Source: an uncultured Clostridia bacterium (GTDB lineage Bacteria; Bacillota; Clostridia; Oscillospirales; Acutalibacteraceae). Taken from it: 64,000 bases of DNA. The notes under the pieces are model-generated. The model had not been told where the DNA came from, did not search any database, and was given only the letters and a program-made list of their open reading frames with translations. The position numbers and the translations under genes were made by a program. Each line of letters starts with the position of its first letter. Position 1 is the first letter of the stretch. Shown here one piece after another: positions 1-9,047 of the stretch. Location: positions 62,001-126,000 of the forward strand of contig CAMEBF010000005.1 in assembly GCA_945912145.1 (NCBI GenBank), in the 5' to 3' direction.

Positions 1-2
1 CG

Positions 3-1253
3 GCGATGCTCGGCAAGCAGGGCATTATTTCACCCGAAGATGCCGACGCGATTATCGGCGGTCTGAACGCAATCAAAAGTGAGATCGAAAGCGGCAAACT
101 GGAAATTGACCCGACGGCGGAGGACATTCACACCTTTGTTGAGGGGGAGCTGACGCGCCGCATCGGCGACGCCGGCAAACGCCTGCATACCGCGAGAAGC
201 CGGAACGATCAGGTCGCGCTGGATATTCGGCTGAATCTGATGAAAGAATGCGACGCGGTGGACGAGCTGCTGCATCACATCATCGGCACGCTGGCCGATA
301 TGGGCGAACGCTATGCCGACGCCGTCATGGCGGGCTATACGCATTTGCAGCGTGCGCAGCCTGTGACATTCGGGCATTATATGCTTGCGTACGCCGAAAT
401 GTTTTTGCGTGACCGTGAGCGTCTGGCGGACTGCAAAAAACGCATGGCGCGTTCTCCTTTAGGCGCCTGCGCGCTCGCCGGCACGACCTATCCGACGGAT
501 CGCTATCAGACGGCGGAAGCACTCGGTCTTTCCGACATCTGCCACAATTCGCTTGATGCCGTTTCCGACCGCGATTTCATCATCGAGCTATCCTCGTGTC
601 TGTCGATCATTGCGGTGCATCTCTCGCGTTTTTCCGAAGAGATCATTCTCTGGTGCTCGCATGAATTTCGCTATATTGAGCTTGACGACGCGTTTTCGAC
701 CGGTTCGAGTATTATGCCGCAAAAGAAAAATCCCGACATCGCCGAGCTGGTGCGCGGCAAGACGGGACGCGTTTTCGGCGATCTTGTGACGATTCTGACG
801 GTCATGAAGGGGATTCCTCTCGCTTATAATAAGGATATGCAGGAGGATAAGGACTGCATTTTCGACGCCGTCGATACCGTCAAGGCGTGTTTGACGGCGT
901 TTATCCCGATGCTCGAAACGATGACGGTCAAGACCGACAATCTCCGTAAGGCTGCTGCCGGCGGTTTTATCAACGCGACGGACTGTGCCGATTATCTTGT
1001 ATCAAAAGGTCTGCCGTTCCGCGACGCTTATAAGATCACGGGTAGTCTCGTGGCGTTGTGCATTGAGAAGAACACGACGCTTGAAGACTTGCCGCTTGAC
1101 GAATACAAGCAATTCTCTCCCGCATTTGACGAGGGAGTCTATGATGCGGTCAATCTCGACCGTTGCGTAAAAGGACGCACTTCGCAGGGCGGTCCTGCGC
1201 CTGAAAATGTCCGCGCCGAAGCCAAACGGGTACGGGAGCTTCTGGCACGATGA
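3..1253 (+). CDS. argH: Argininosuccinate lyase, 5'-truncated by the window edge
   Basis: Catalyses the last step of arginine synthesis, splitting argininosuccinate into arginine and fumarate in the cytoplasm. The fumarase/aspartase superfamily signature GSSIMPQKKNPD lies near residue 236 of the visible part, and the early segment HTARSRNDQVALD is the usual ArgH substrate-site region. About 415 residues are visible, whereas full ArgH is usually near 460, so roughly 45 N-terminal residues lie before base 1. The ATG at base 6 is internal rather than the real start. The stop codon overlaps the start of the potassium transporter gene (ATGA), so the two are probably translated together. Assignment is by family motif and length. 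Confidence 0.96.
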   Translation, partial: AMLGKQGIISPEDADAIIGGLNAIKSEIESGKLEIDPTAEDIHTFVEGELTRRIGDAGKRLHTARSRNDQVALDIRLNLMKECDAVDELLHHIIGTLADMGERYADAVMAGYTHLQRAQPVTFGHYMLAYAEMFLRDRERLADCKKRMARSPLGACALAGTTYPTDRYQTAEALGLSDICHNSLDAVSDRDFIIELSSCLSIIAVHLSRFSEEIILWCSHEFRYIELDDAFSTGSSIMPQKKNPDIAELVRGKTGRVFGDLVTILTVMKGIPLAYNKDMQEDKDCIFDAVDTVKACLTAFIPMLETMTVKTDNLRKAAAGGFINATDCADYLVSKGLPFRDAYKITGSLVALCIEKNTTLEDLPLDEYKQFSPAFDEGVYDAVNLDRCVKGRTSQGGPAPENVRAEAKRVRELLAR

Positions 1254-2632
1254 GACGCAGAAAATCGGATGTAAGCGGCTCGAGATCCATAAAAGACCGG
1301 TTCTACGCCGTATCGTATACGCGGATTATTGCCTCCGGCTATCTGCTGCTCGTTTTGCTCGGCACGTTTCTGCTGATGCTGCCTGTCGCCGCAAAGTCGG
1401 GTGAATGGACGTCCTTTGCCGATGCGCTGACGACGGCGACATCCGCCTCATGTGTGACGGGGCTTGTTGTTTTCGATACGTTTACGCATTGGTCGCTTTT
1501 CGGGCAGTTCGTGCTACTTGGGCTGATCCAGATCGGCGGACTCGGGTATATGACGATTATCACGCTGTTTTCGCTGCTCATCGGACGCAAGATCGGGCTG
1601 CGTGAACGCGGGCTTCTGAAAGAAAGCACGAACGCTCTCTCGTTCAGCGGTCTGATTTCCCTGACGAAAAAGATTATCATAGGCACGGTGCTGTTTGAAC
1701 TAAGCGGTGCGGTGCTCCTCTCGGTTCGCTTTATACCGCTTTTCGGGCCGAAACGGGGTATCTATTACGGCGTTTTCCATGCTGTTTCCGCGTTCTGTAA
1801 CGCCGGATTCGATCTGATGGGCGTGCTCGAGCCCTACAGCTCTCTGACGCATTTTTCCGATGATGCCTATGTCCTGCTGACGCTCAGCTTCCTGATTTTT
1901 ATCGGCGGTATCGGCTTTATCGTGTGGGACGATTTTCTCAAACACCGTTTTCATCTTCGCAAATACCGTCTGCACTCTAAAATTGTGTTAGCGACAAGCA
2001 TGATTCTCAATCTCGGCGGCGCGGCGGCGCTCTATATTCTGGAATATCGCAATCAGCTGTGTGATATGTCTGTATTCGACGGTATCGTCAACGCGCTGTT
2101 TGCCTCCGTCACCACGAGAACGGCGGGCTTCAACGCGATTTCCTGTGAACAGTTGACGCCCGGTTCCGTACTTTTGCATCTTCTCTATATGCTTATCGGC
2201 GGCAGTCCCGGTTCGACGGCAGGCGGCATGAAGACCACGACCTTTGCGGTGCTGATGCTCGCGGCATGGGCGAATATGCGCAGCTATAAGCACATCAATG
2301 TTTTCGGACGCAGGCTCGGCGGCGACATTGTCCGCAAAGCGCTTACGGTTTCGCTGATCTATATGGCACTTGTGTTTGCTTCGTCGATTCTCATCAGTTT
2401 TACGAATCCCGCGCTGACGCTCTCACAGATTCTGTTTGAGGTCGCGTCGGCAATCGGAACGGTCGGACTTTCCTGCGGGACGATGGGACAGGTCAATCTG
2501 TTCGGACAGATGGTTTTGACGCTGCTGATGTACTGTGGCCGTGTCGGCAGTATGTCGTTCGCGCTGATTTTCACCGAAACCAAACGACCGACTGCCGTAA
2601 TGATGCCGGAAGAAAAAATCATGATCGGATAA
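1250..2632 (+). CDS. TrkH/KtrB-family potassium uptake membrane subunit
   Basis: Integral-membrane subunit of a Trk/Ktr potassium importer. The 460-residue protein has many hydrophobic segments and the repeated selectivity-filter-like loops of the family, for example TATSASCVTGL, AVSAFCNAGFDLMG, SVTTRTAGFN and SAIGTVGLSCG. The start ATG overlaps the argH stop. The next gene is the cytoplasmic TrkA-type gating subunit, so the two should form one transporter. The length (460) is nearer KtrB than the longer TrkH of enterobacteria; the exact subfamily is an inference. The gene is followed by a repeat-rich 150-bp gap before the partner gene. Confidence 0.93.
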   Translation: MRRRKSDVSGSRSIKDRFYAVSYTRIIASGYLLLVLLGTFLLMLPVAAKSGEWTSFADALTTATSASCVTGLVVFDTFTHWSLFGQFVLLGLIQIGGLGYMTIITLFSLLIGRKIGLRERGLLKESTNALSFSGLISLTKKIIIGTVLFELSGAVLLSVRFIPLFGPKRGIYYGVFHAVSAFCNAGFDLMGVLEPYSSLTHFSDDAYVLLTLSFLIFIGGIGFIVWDDFLKHRFHLRKYRLHSKIVLATSMILNLGGAAALYILEYRNQLCDMSVFDGIVNALFASVTTRTAGFNAISCEQLTPGSVLLHLLYMLIGGSPGSTAGGMKTTTFAVLMLAAWANMRSYKHINVFGRRLGGDIVRKALTVSLIYMALVFASSILISFTNPALTLSQILFEVASAIGTVGLSCGTMGQVNLFGQMVLTLLMYCGRVGSMSFALIFTETKRPTAVMMPEEKIMIG

Positions 2633-2635
2633 GAA

Positions 2636-2758
2636 TTTTGAATGCAGAATGTAGAATGCAGAATGCAGAATTGCAGCGCGCCGCAGGCATATTATCAAGC
2701 GCGAAGCGCTTCCGAAATTCTTAATTCTAAATTCTAAATTCTTAATTCTTCATTCAGT
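2636..2758. repeat. Intergenic repeat with short direct-repeat tracts and GCCGCAGGC/GCGAAGCGC palindromes
   Basis: The left part is built of repeated GAATGCAGAATGTAGAAT-like units, the middle holds short palindromes (CGCGCCGCAGGC and AAGCGCGAAGCGCTT), and the right part is runs of AATTCTTAATTCTAAATTC. The same architecture recurs elsewhere in this window (about 8610-8850, 11783-11890, 42620-42695, 58975-59105, 60660-60735 and 62540-62590). It sits between two genes of one transporter without an obvious terminator. Confidence 0.6.
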
Positions 2759-2781
2759 TTTGATATAGGAAAGGAAACGAT

Positions 2782-3429
2782 ATGAAAAACATTTTAGTGA
2801 TCGGTCTCGGTCGGTTCGGCCGTCATCTGGCGCAGAAATTCATCGAGCTTGGCGACGAAGTCATGGTCGTTGACCGTGACGAAGAAGCTGTTCAGGCGAT
2901 GATGAATACTGTCACGTTCGCGCAGATCGGCGACTGCAAAAAGGAAGAGGTACTGCGCTCTCTCGGTGTCAATAACTTTGACATTTGTTTCGTTTGTATC
3001 GGTGAGGATTTTCAGAGCAGTCTGGAGATTACCGACCTGCTCAAGTCCCTCGGCGCAAAATACGTTGTCAGCAAGGCGGGACGCGATATCCACGCCAAAT
3101 TCCTTCTGAAGAACGGTGCAGACGAGATCGTCTATCCCGAAAAGGATTTAGCGGAAAAAGTCGCCGTCAAATTCAGCTCCAATCATCTTATCGATTATTT
3201 TGCGCTGTCCAAGGACGTCGCACTGTATGAGATTTACGTGCCGTCCGACTGGCAGGGCAAGAGCATCAATCATCTAAATGTCCGGACGAAGTATCATCTC
3301 AATATTTTAGCCGTGCGCAAAAGGAACGGCGACCTGACGGCGAACCCGGGGCCGGATTACGTTTTCGGCGAGCGGGAACAGATGGTCGTGCTCGGCACGC
3401 AGGCGCACGTGCGCAAGTTTATTAAGTAA
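2782..3429 (+). CDS. TrkA/KtrA-type potassium channel regulatory (RCK) subunit
   Basis: Cytoplasmic nucleotide-binding subunit that gates the TrkH/KtrB partner encoded just upstream. The 215-residue length fits KtrA/TrkA single-unit proteins. The Rossmann motif is VIGLGRFGRHLAQ at residues 5-17, followed by the acidic VVDRDEEAV at the end of strand two; this is the TrkA-N/RCK domain. The C-terminal part (from about residue 140, LYEIYVPSDWQGKSI onward) matches a TrkA-C domain. The ribosome site AGGAAAGGA lies just before the ATG. A complete two-gene Ktr/Trk system is therefore present. Confidence 0.94.
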   Translation: MKNILVIGLGRFGRHLAQKFIELGDEVMVVDRDEEAVQAMMNTVTFAQIGDCKKEEVLRSLGVNNFDICFVCIGEDFQSSLEITDLLKSLGAKYVVSKAGRDIHAKFLLKNGADEIVYPEKDLAEKVAVKFSSNHLIDYFALSKDVALYEIYVPSDWQGKSINHLNVRTKYHLNILAVRKRNGDLTANPGPDYVFGEREQMVVLGTQAHVRKFIK

Positions 3430-3440
3430 AGGGGATCGTT

Positions 3441-4205
3441 ATGGCCAAAACCGTTTCAATCCTGAACCAGAAAGGCGGCGTGGGCAAAACGACGACCGCG
3501 GTCAATCTTGCTGCAGCCGTCGGTGCAAAGGGCAAAAAGCTGCTCCTCGCCGATATTGACCCGCAGGGAAATTCCACCAGCGGCTTCGGGATCAACAAAA
3601 GAGAGATCGGGTGCTCCTCCTACGAGCTTCTGACCGGCGAAGCCAAAGCGTCCGAAGCAATTATCCATACGGCATTCGAGGGTGTGGATCTCATTCCGGC
3701 GAAGATGAATTTAGCCGGCGCGGAGCTCGAGATCATCGATCGCAAAAACCGCGAAAGCATTCTCAAACACTCTCTTGCCGAGGTGTGGGAAAACTATGAT
3801 TATATTTTTCTCGATTGTCCGCCGTCATTGGGACTGATTACGCTCAACGCGCTGACCGCCTCCGACACCTTTTTAGTCCCGATCCAATGCGAATACTACG
3901 CGCTTGAGGGACTTTCACAGCTCATGAGTACCGCACGGAAGATCAAACAGATGTACAATCCCTATCTGGAGCTTGAAGGCGTTCTGCTCACGATGTACGA
4001 CGGCCGTCTGAATCTGACACAGCAGGTCGTCTCGGAGATCAAGCGTTTCTTCCCGAAAAAAGTGTACGCCACCACCATTCCGCGCAATGTCAGGCTTTCC
4101 GAGGCGCCGAGCTTCGGCCAGCCCGTGATATATTTCGATAAAAATTCCAAAGGCTCTCTCGCCTATATGGCGCTGTGCGACGAATTCTTATCGCAGCAAA
4201 AATGA
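3441..4205 (+). CDS. ParA/Soj-family ATPase
   Basis: MinD/ParA-superfamily ATPase of 254 residues, the usual length of chromosomal Soj. The deviant Walker A motif KGGVGKTTTAVNLAAA is at residues 11-26, the Walker A' segment LLADIDPQGNSTSG near 35-48 and the Walker B region YIFLDCPPSLG near 120. Soj/ParA proteins bind DNA and work with ParB in chromosome segregation and replication control. No parB gene follows here; the next gene is glgA. It starts 11 bases after the trkA stop, so co-transcription with the potassium genes is likely. It could be a Soj whose parB lies elsewhere, or an orphan ParA with another cargo. Confidence 0.9.
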   Translation: MAKTVSILNQKGGVGKTTTAVNLAAAVGAKGKKLLLADIDPQGNSTSGFGINKREIGCSSYELLTGEAKASEAIIHTAFEGVDLIPAKMNLAGAELEIIDRKNRESILKHSLAEVWENYDYIFLDCPPSLGLITLNALTASDTFLVPIQCEYYALEGLSQLMSTARKIKQMYNPYLELEGVLLTMYDGRLNLTQQVVSEIKRFFPKKVYATTIPRNVRLSEAPSFGQPVIYFDKNSKGSLAYMALCDEFLSQQK

Positions 4206-4219
4206 AAGGAGATTTTTCC

Positions 4220-5644
4220 ATGAAAGTTTTATTTGCAGTCAGTGAGTGTAAACCCTTTATCGCAAGCGGCGGCTTAGGAGACGTCGCCGGCTCTCTTCCG
4301 CAGGCACTGCGCAAGAGAATGATCGGCTGCCGCGTTGTTCTGCCTCTGTACGACGCCATCAAACAGGAGTACAAGGACGAGATGCGCTTCCTGACGAATA
4401 TCACCGTACCCGTTGCCTGGAGACGGCAGTACTGCGGCATTTTTGAACTGCGCCGCGACGGCGTCGTCTATTATTTTCTGGACAATCAGTATTATTTCAA
4501 GCGTGGTTCAATCTACGGTCATTATGATGATGCGGAAAGATTTGCCTTTTTCTCAAGAGCGGTGCTTGAGATCATTCCCGCGATTGATTTTAAGCCCGAC
4601 ATCATTCATTGCAACGACTGGCAGACGGGACTGATTCCCGTGTATTACAGCACGATGTATGCGCAGAGACCCGGCTATGAGAATATCAAGACGGTCTTTA
4701 CCATTCATAATATCCAGTATCAGGGTAAATACGGCGAAGAACTGCTCGAAAATGTCGTCGGTCTTTCCTGGTATGATAAGAATATTCTGGAATACGACGG
4801 CTGCGTCAACTTCATGAAGGGCGCGATCGAGACCGCCAATAAGATCACGACGGTCAGCCCCACCTACGCCAACGAGATTCTCGATCCCTGGTATTCGCAC
4901 GGACTGGACGCGATTCTCTCGCAGCGTTCGTGGAAATTGCAGGGCATTCTGAACGGTATCAGCTACGAGATGTATAATCCCGAAACCGACCCGGACATCT
5001 GGTATCATTTCTCTGCGGAAAAACCCGAGAACAAAAAGAAAAACAAGGCGGAGCTTCAGAAATATTTCAATCTGCCCGAAAATCCCGACGCACCCATCGT
5101 CGCCATGGTTACAAGACTGGTCTCTCATAAGGGACTCGATCTCGTCAAAGCGGTGCTTGAGGAGTTTATCTGCACTTCCAATGCGCAGGTCGTGATTCTC
5201 GGTTCCGGCGACTGGCAGTATGAGAGCTTTTTCAGCAGTCTTGCGAACCGCTATCCGGATCGCGTCGGACTGAAACTGGGCTTTATCGCGGATCTTGCCA
5301 ATAAGATTTACGCCGGTTCGGATATCTTCCTGATGCCCTCCAAGAGCGAGCCTTGCGGTCTTTCGCAGATGATCGCGCTGCGCTACGGCTCCGTACCCAT
5401 TGTCCGTGAAACGGGCGGACTCAAAGACTCCATTGAGGATAGCGGTCTCGGCGGCGGCAACGGCTTTACGTTCGCCAATTATAATGCACACGATATGCTT
5501 CACGCCATGCGCCGCGCTGTCGAAGGCTATCAGGACAAAGAGGGTTGGGCGATTCTGATGAAACGCGCAATGGAGTGCGATTTCAGTTGGTCGCGTTCCG
5601 CCAACGAATATATTAAGATGTATAAGGAAATCCTTAATCGGTAA
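4220..5644 (+). CDS. glgA: Glycogen synthase (ADP-glucose type)
   Basis: Transfers glucose from ADP-glucose to a growing alpha-1,4-glucan (GT5, GT-B fold). The start at 4220 was chosen because AGGAGA precedes it at good spacing and the protein then opens MKVLFAVSECKPFIASGGLGDV, the normal GlgA N-terminus with the KxGGLGDV-like sugar-nucleotide loop (here SGGLGDV). The C-terminal half has KSEPCGLSQMIALRYGSVPIVRETGGL, the family signature. At 474 residues it is full length. It starts 14 bases after parA. No other glycogen genes are visible here. Confidence 0.95.
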   Translation: MKVLFAVSECKPFIASGGLGDVAGSLPQALRKRMIGCRVVLPLYDAIKQEYKDEMRFLTNITVPVAWRRQYCGIFELRRDGVVYYFLDNQYYFKRGSIYGHYDDAERFAFFSRAVLEIIPAIDFKPDIIHCNDWQTGLIPVYYSTMYAQRPGYENIKTVFTIHNIQYQGKYGEELLENVVGLSWYDKNILEYDGCVNFMKGAIETANKITTVSPTYANEILDPWYSHGLDAILSQRSWKLQGILNGISYEMYNPETDPDIWYHFSAEKPENKKKNKAELQKYFNLPENPDAPIVAMVTRLVSHKGLDLVKAVLEEFICTSNAQVVILGSGDWQYESFFSSLANRYPDRVGLKLGFIADLANKIYAGSDIFLMPSKSEPCGLSQMIALRYGSVPIVRETGGLKDSIEDSGLGGGNGFTFANYNAHDMLHAMRRAVEGYQDKEGWAILMKRAMECDFSWSRSANEYIKMYKEILNR

Positions 5645-5661
5645 GAAAGCAGGAAAAGCAA

Positions 5662-6528
5662 ATGGCAGAGTTTATGCTGTCCGCGTTTGCGGATGAAGGC
5701 GGCAAGACGCTCGAGGAGCAGATCGCCGCGCTGAAAGCCAACGGCTTGACGCATATGGAGCCTCGCGGTATCAACGGCGTGAATTTTTCGGATTTTACGT
5801 CGGAGGACGCGAAAGCAATGAAAAAAGTCCTTGATGACAACGGCATCGGCGTTTCCGCGCTCGGATCGCCGTTTGGCAAGATCAAAATTACGGACGATTT
5901 TGCGCCGCACTTTGAAAAATTCAAACGCAACGTCGAGCTCGCGTGTATTCTCGGTACCGAGAGAATCCGGATGTTCAGCTTCTATATGGAGCAGGACGAA
6001 CCGTATGAGCCGTACCGCGACGAGGTGATGGAACGGCTCGAGAAACTGTGCGATTATTCCCTTAAAAGCGGCGTCTGGTGCTGTCATGAAAACGAAAAGG
6101 GTATCTACGGTGATACGGACGACCGCTGCCTGGATATTCTGACTTCGCTTGACGGCAAGATCAAGGGCGTTTTTGATCCCGCGAACTTTATCCAATGCGG
6201 CGTAGCCATTCTGCCGGCGTACGAAAAGCTTGCGCCGTATATCGACTATATGCATATTAAAGACGCTCTCTTTGCCGACGGTTCCGTCGTGCCGCCCGGA
6301 AAGGGCGACGGCCGGCTTCCCGAGCTGCTGAAGCGTTTCAAGCAAAAGGACGGCAAACGCTTCCTGACGCTCGAGCCACATCTGAAGGTTTTCGACGGGC
6401 TTGAAAATCTTGAGCAAAAGGGCGGCATCGCGGATAAGCTGAAAAATGTCTATACTTATAAAACGAATACCGAGGCGTTTGCCGCCGCGGCGAACGCGCT
6501 TCATGTGATTCTGGACTCGATCGCGTAA
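5662..6528 (+). CDS. Sugar phosphate isomerase/epimerase-like TIM-barrel protein
   Basis: 288-residue protein of the xylose-isomerase-like/AP-endonuclease-2 TIM-barrel superfamily. Evidence is the pattern of barrel strands ending in acidic or histidine residues: GLTHMEPRGING, GIGVSALGSPFG, WCCHENEKGIYG, GVFDPANFIQCG, DYMHIKDALFADG and FLTLEPHLKVF. The E, D, H and E residues in these segments are typical divalent-metal ligands. The substrate cannot be read from the sequence. It follows glgA by 17 bases and probably shares its transcript. The name is family-level only. Confidence 0.85.
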   Translation: MAEFMLSAFADEGGKTLEEQIAALKANGLTHMEPRGINGVNFSDFTSEDAKAMKKVLDDNGIGVSALGSPFGKIKITDDFAPHFEKFKRNVELACILGTERIRMFSFYMEQDEPYEPYRDEVMERLEKLCDYSLKSGVWCCHENEKGIYGDTDDRCLDILTSLDGKIKGVFDPANFIQCGVAILPAYEKLAPYIDYMHIKDALFADGSVVPPGKGDGRLPELLKRFKQKDGKRFLTLEPHLKVFDGLENLEQKGGIADKLKNVYTYKTNTEAFAAAANALHVILDSIA

Positions 6529-6576
6529 AGCATAAGCCATACGGCTTTGCGTCGTTTTGTTAATTGGGGTGAGAAA

Positions 6577-7743
6577 ATGGACTATGATCCGAACGGCGGA
6601 TATCAGCCGCCGGAGAACAGGAGTTTTTACGACGAATCCTACTATCCGAACGGACAGTATCCGCTGCCGCCGGGAAAAAAATTTTCGCCGTTTATTCCGC
6701 ATGAGGTCTGGCAGCGTGAAAAGGTCAACCTGCGTCGTTACAGCATGATGGCGGGCTGTGCGATCCTGCTGTATATCGTGCTGTCGTCGGTCTATGTCGG
6801 GCTTTTTCAGGGCGTTCGGTTTTTGATTCAGAACTTTTTTACGTCGTTTTACCCCACTTTTGCCGCTACGGTCTCAAGCGCGGAATTTGAGTATCTGTAT
6901 GAGACGATCTATTCGGTTCTGATCGTCGGCGGTCCGTTCTTTCTGATCGGCTGGTGGGCAAAAAAGAAAGGTTACAGCGGTGCCGTTCCGATGGGGAAGC
7001 CCCGCCATGCGTCCCTGATGCCGCTGATTATTCCGGCTGCGTTCGGTCTGTGTCTTTTAGGAAATATCGTGACCGCGTATCTTGATACCTTTTTCGAGAT
7101 GCTGACGGGAATCGCGCTCAGAATGCCCGAAACTGCTCCGACGCCGCATTCATTCCTCGGGATTTCCCTCTATTTCCTGAGTACGGCGGTCGTGCCGGCG
7201 CTTGTGGAGGAAATGGCGCTGCGCGGTGTGATCATGCAGCCGCTGAGGCGCTACGGCGATTGGTTTGCAATCCTTTGCTCCGCATTGATCTTCGGTCTGA
7301 TGCACTGCAATCTCATGCAGATTCCGTTCGCTTTTCTGGCCGGCGTTGTGATCGGCTATGCCGTTATCGTGACGGATTCCATCTGGACCGGCGTGATCAT
7401 CCATTTTCTCAATAACGCCTTTTCCGTTGCCGTTTCGATCGTATCGGAGTTTTACGGTGTGGAATCAAAAGAATACATGGTCTGCGATGTGTTGTTCTAT
7501 GTGCTCATTGCCATCGGCGTGGTCTGCGCGTTCTTCTATTTCAGAAAAGCGAAGCAGATCAGAATGCAGAAATCACCGCTGTTGAATGCCGGTCGTGATT
7601 TTATCGGGCAGCCGCATCCGTATTCGGCGCGTGTTTCCTGCGGCACGCTGTTTAAGACGTATGTGCTTACGGTTCCCATGTTCGCCGCATTTGCTGCGGT
7701 CATTTATGAAACGATCATGGCCGTATTGCTGCTCGCCGGATAA
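6577..7743 (+). CDS. CPBP-family intramembrane metalloprotease
   Basis: Membrane protein of 388 residues with a CPBP (CAAX protease/Abi) domain. The catalytic motifs are visible in order: VEEMALRG (EExxxR), FGLMHCN (FxxxH) and IIHFLNN (HxxxN). Several hydrophobic segments surround them. The ATG at 6577 follows GGGGTGAG at good spacing; the frame is open further upstream from a TTG at 6547 but lacks a ribosome site there. The first ~50 residues are polar and rich in Tyr, Asn and Pro (MDYDPNGGYQPPENRS), probably a cytoplasmic tail. Homologues process prenylated or secreted peptides or modify the envelope; the substrate is unknown. Confidence 0.9.
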   Translation: MDYDPNGGYQPPENRSFYDESYYPNGQYPLPPGKKFSPFIPHEVWQREKVNLRRYSMMAGCAILLYIVLSSVYVGLFQGVRFLIQNFFTSFYPTFAATVSSAEFEYLYETIYSVLIVGGPFFLIGWWAKKKGYSGAVPMGKPRHASLMPLIIPAAFGLCLLGNIVTAYLDTFFEMLTGIALRMPETAPTPHSFLGISLYFLSTAVVPALVEEMALRGVIMQPLRRYGDWFAILCSALIFGLMHCNLMQIPFAFLAGVVIGYAVIVTDSIWTGVIIHFLNNAFSVAVSIVSEFYGVESKEYMVCDVLFYVLIAIGVVCAFFYFRKAKQIRMQKSPLLNAGRDFIGQPHPYSARVSCGTLFKTYVLTVPMFAAFAAVIYETIMAVLLLAG

Positions 7744-7768
7744 CATTTTTGGTATAAAAATAGAAAGA

Positions 7769-7820
7769 GACTGCGGTCATGCTCATCATTAGGAGCTTGA
7801 CACAGTCCCTTTTTCCTTTT
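7769..7820. terminator. Bidirectional terminator between convergent genes
   Basis: Imperfect hairpin built of GACTG/CAGTC, GTCA/TGAC and GCTC/GAGC pairs, followed by CCTTTTTCCTTTT on the + strand and by a T-rich stretch on the - strand. It separates the convergent CPBP and PHP genes. Confidence 0.65.
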
Positions 7821-7827
7821 ATAAAAG

Positions 7828-8496
7828 TCAGTACGTTTCAATTCTTTCAAAATCGCCGTTCCAAAGGATTTTAAGAAGATCTTCATTGGAGCGGATCGGC
7901 GTTTCGGTAAGAATGCCGCCGGTCGCGAGATGGGGGAGACGGTGGAAATCGCTGCCGCTTGTGGCGACTCTCATTCCGTTTTCTTTGACCCACCCGGCGG
8001 CTTGCTCGTTCTCTTCGAGCTTCGTTTTGCCGTTATAGACCTCGGCGCCGTCCAGCCATCGCGAATCGACGCGGAACATACCCTCTCGGAAAGGATGCGC
8101 CTGCACGACGATATAGCCGTTCTGCTTGGCGAGCTGAAAGAAGCGTTTCGGGTATTTCACCATCAGATTGCCGCTCTTTTTCAGAAATTCTTCGGTGACG
8201 CCATAGACGAGAAAGTCGTTGGCGGTCGCATAGTAGCGCAACTCCATGCCGAGCAGCACCGTAAAATCGTTTCCGGCGTTGCGCAGCGCCTCGCGGTAGC
8301 CGCTTGTGTAGAAGCCGACGGCTTTTTGCGGACAGGCGACCGTCGCCGGTGAAAAGGTCATGGGGGAATAATGGTCGGTAATGACGATGCCGTCATAGCC
8401 CTTTTCTTTGTAAAGACGGACGATCTCAGCCGCAGGCACTTTTCCGCAGCGGCTCACTTCTTTTGTATGACAATGTAATTCATAACGGTATGGCAT
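7828..8496 (-). CDS. PHP-domain metal-dependent phosphoesterase
   Basis: 222-residue PHP (polymerase and histidinol phosphatase) protein. The start at 8496 gives MPYRYELHCHTKEVS, with the first metal motif HCH at residues 8-10, and is preceded by GGAAGTG; the longer frame upstream has no ribosome site and lies in a promoter-like AT-rich stretch. Other metal ligands fall in IVITDHYSPM, LLGMELRYY, VVQAHPFREG and ATSGSDFHRLP. The set matches trinuclear-metal PHP phosphoesterases such as histidinol-phosphatase and YciV-like enzymes. Substrate unknown. A second PHP protein is at 25332. Confidence 0.88.
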   Translation of the reverse strand: MPYRYELHCHTKEVSRCGKVPAAEIVRLYKEKGYDGIVITDHYSPMTFSPATVACPQKAVGFYTSGYREALRNAGNDFTVLLGMELRYYATANDFLVYGVTEEFLKKSGNLMVKYPKRFFQLAKQNGYIVVQAHPFREGMFRVDSRWLDGAEVYNGKTKLEENEQAAGWVKENGMRVATSGSDFHRLPHLATGGILTETPIRSNEDLLKILWNGDFERIETY

Positions 8497-8609
8497 ATTT
8501 TCACTTCCCGGATATAGTATACCATAATTTTGCCTATCGGTCAACCGTTCCGATAAAAATAAAAGACATTTGTCGAAAACTTGGTCGACGCGCAGAAAAG
8601 ATTGATTCA

Positions 8610-8862
8610 AAAGTTCAAAGTTCAAAGTTCAAAGTTCAATGTCGGAAAAGGCTTCGCCTTTTGATTTATTATAAAAGCGCGCCGCAGGCGTAAAATCCAA
8701 GCCCGCAGGGCTTCCGAAACTTTTGCCGACAGGCAAAAACATCATTTCGGCGCAGCCGAAACATCATAGCCCGAAGGACTGCTTCACTTGTCCCGCAGGG
8801 ACAAACTTCACTGCGAAGCCAAGCCTGCAGGGCTTGACGAAACTGTACTTTGCACATTTATT
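8610..8862. repeat. Dense array of short palindromic repeats in an intergenic gap
   Basis: The stretch starts with four direct GTTCAAA units, then runs through a chain of small palindromes, each with a GCAG- or CGAAG-type centre: AAAAGGCTTCGCCTTTT, GCGCCGCAGGCG, AAGCCCGCAGGGCTT, TTTTGCCGACAGGCAAAA, TTTCGGCGCAGCCGAAA, TTGTCCCGCAGGGACAA and AAGCCTGCAGGGCTT. The array ends near a TGTACTTTGCACATT segment. The same modules recur at other intergenic sites in the window, so this is a mobile or recombining intergenic repeat family rather than a gene. Confidence 0.7.
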
Positions 8863-9047
8863 TTAAATAATAAAAAAAACTTGTAACCCTTTTCCTCTTT
8901 TCCGATATTGACGGCGACGGCAATGTAACGGTTCGACGCAAGGCATACGCTTCGCATGGCGGTCAAGCTGGGCTGACGGAACCGTGCATAAATTTCCGGC
9001 ATTCGCAGAAACTACTTTCGTATCTTTGGGATTCGGAGGTGGTTTTT

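Noticed and set aside
8610-8862. CRISPR array
   Set aside because: The palindromes differ from each other and have no equal spacing or unique spacers, and no cas genes are near.
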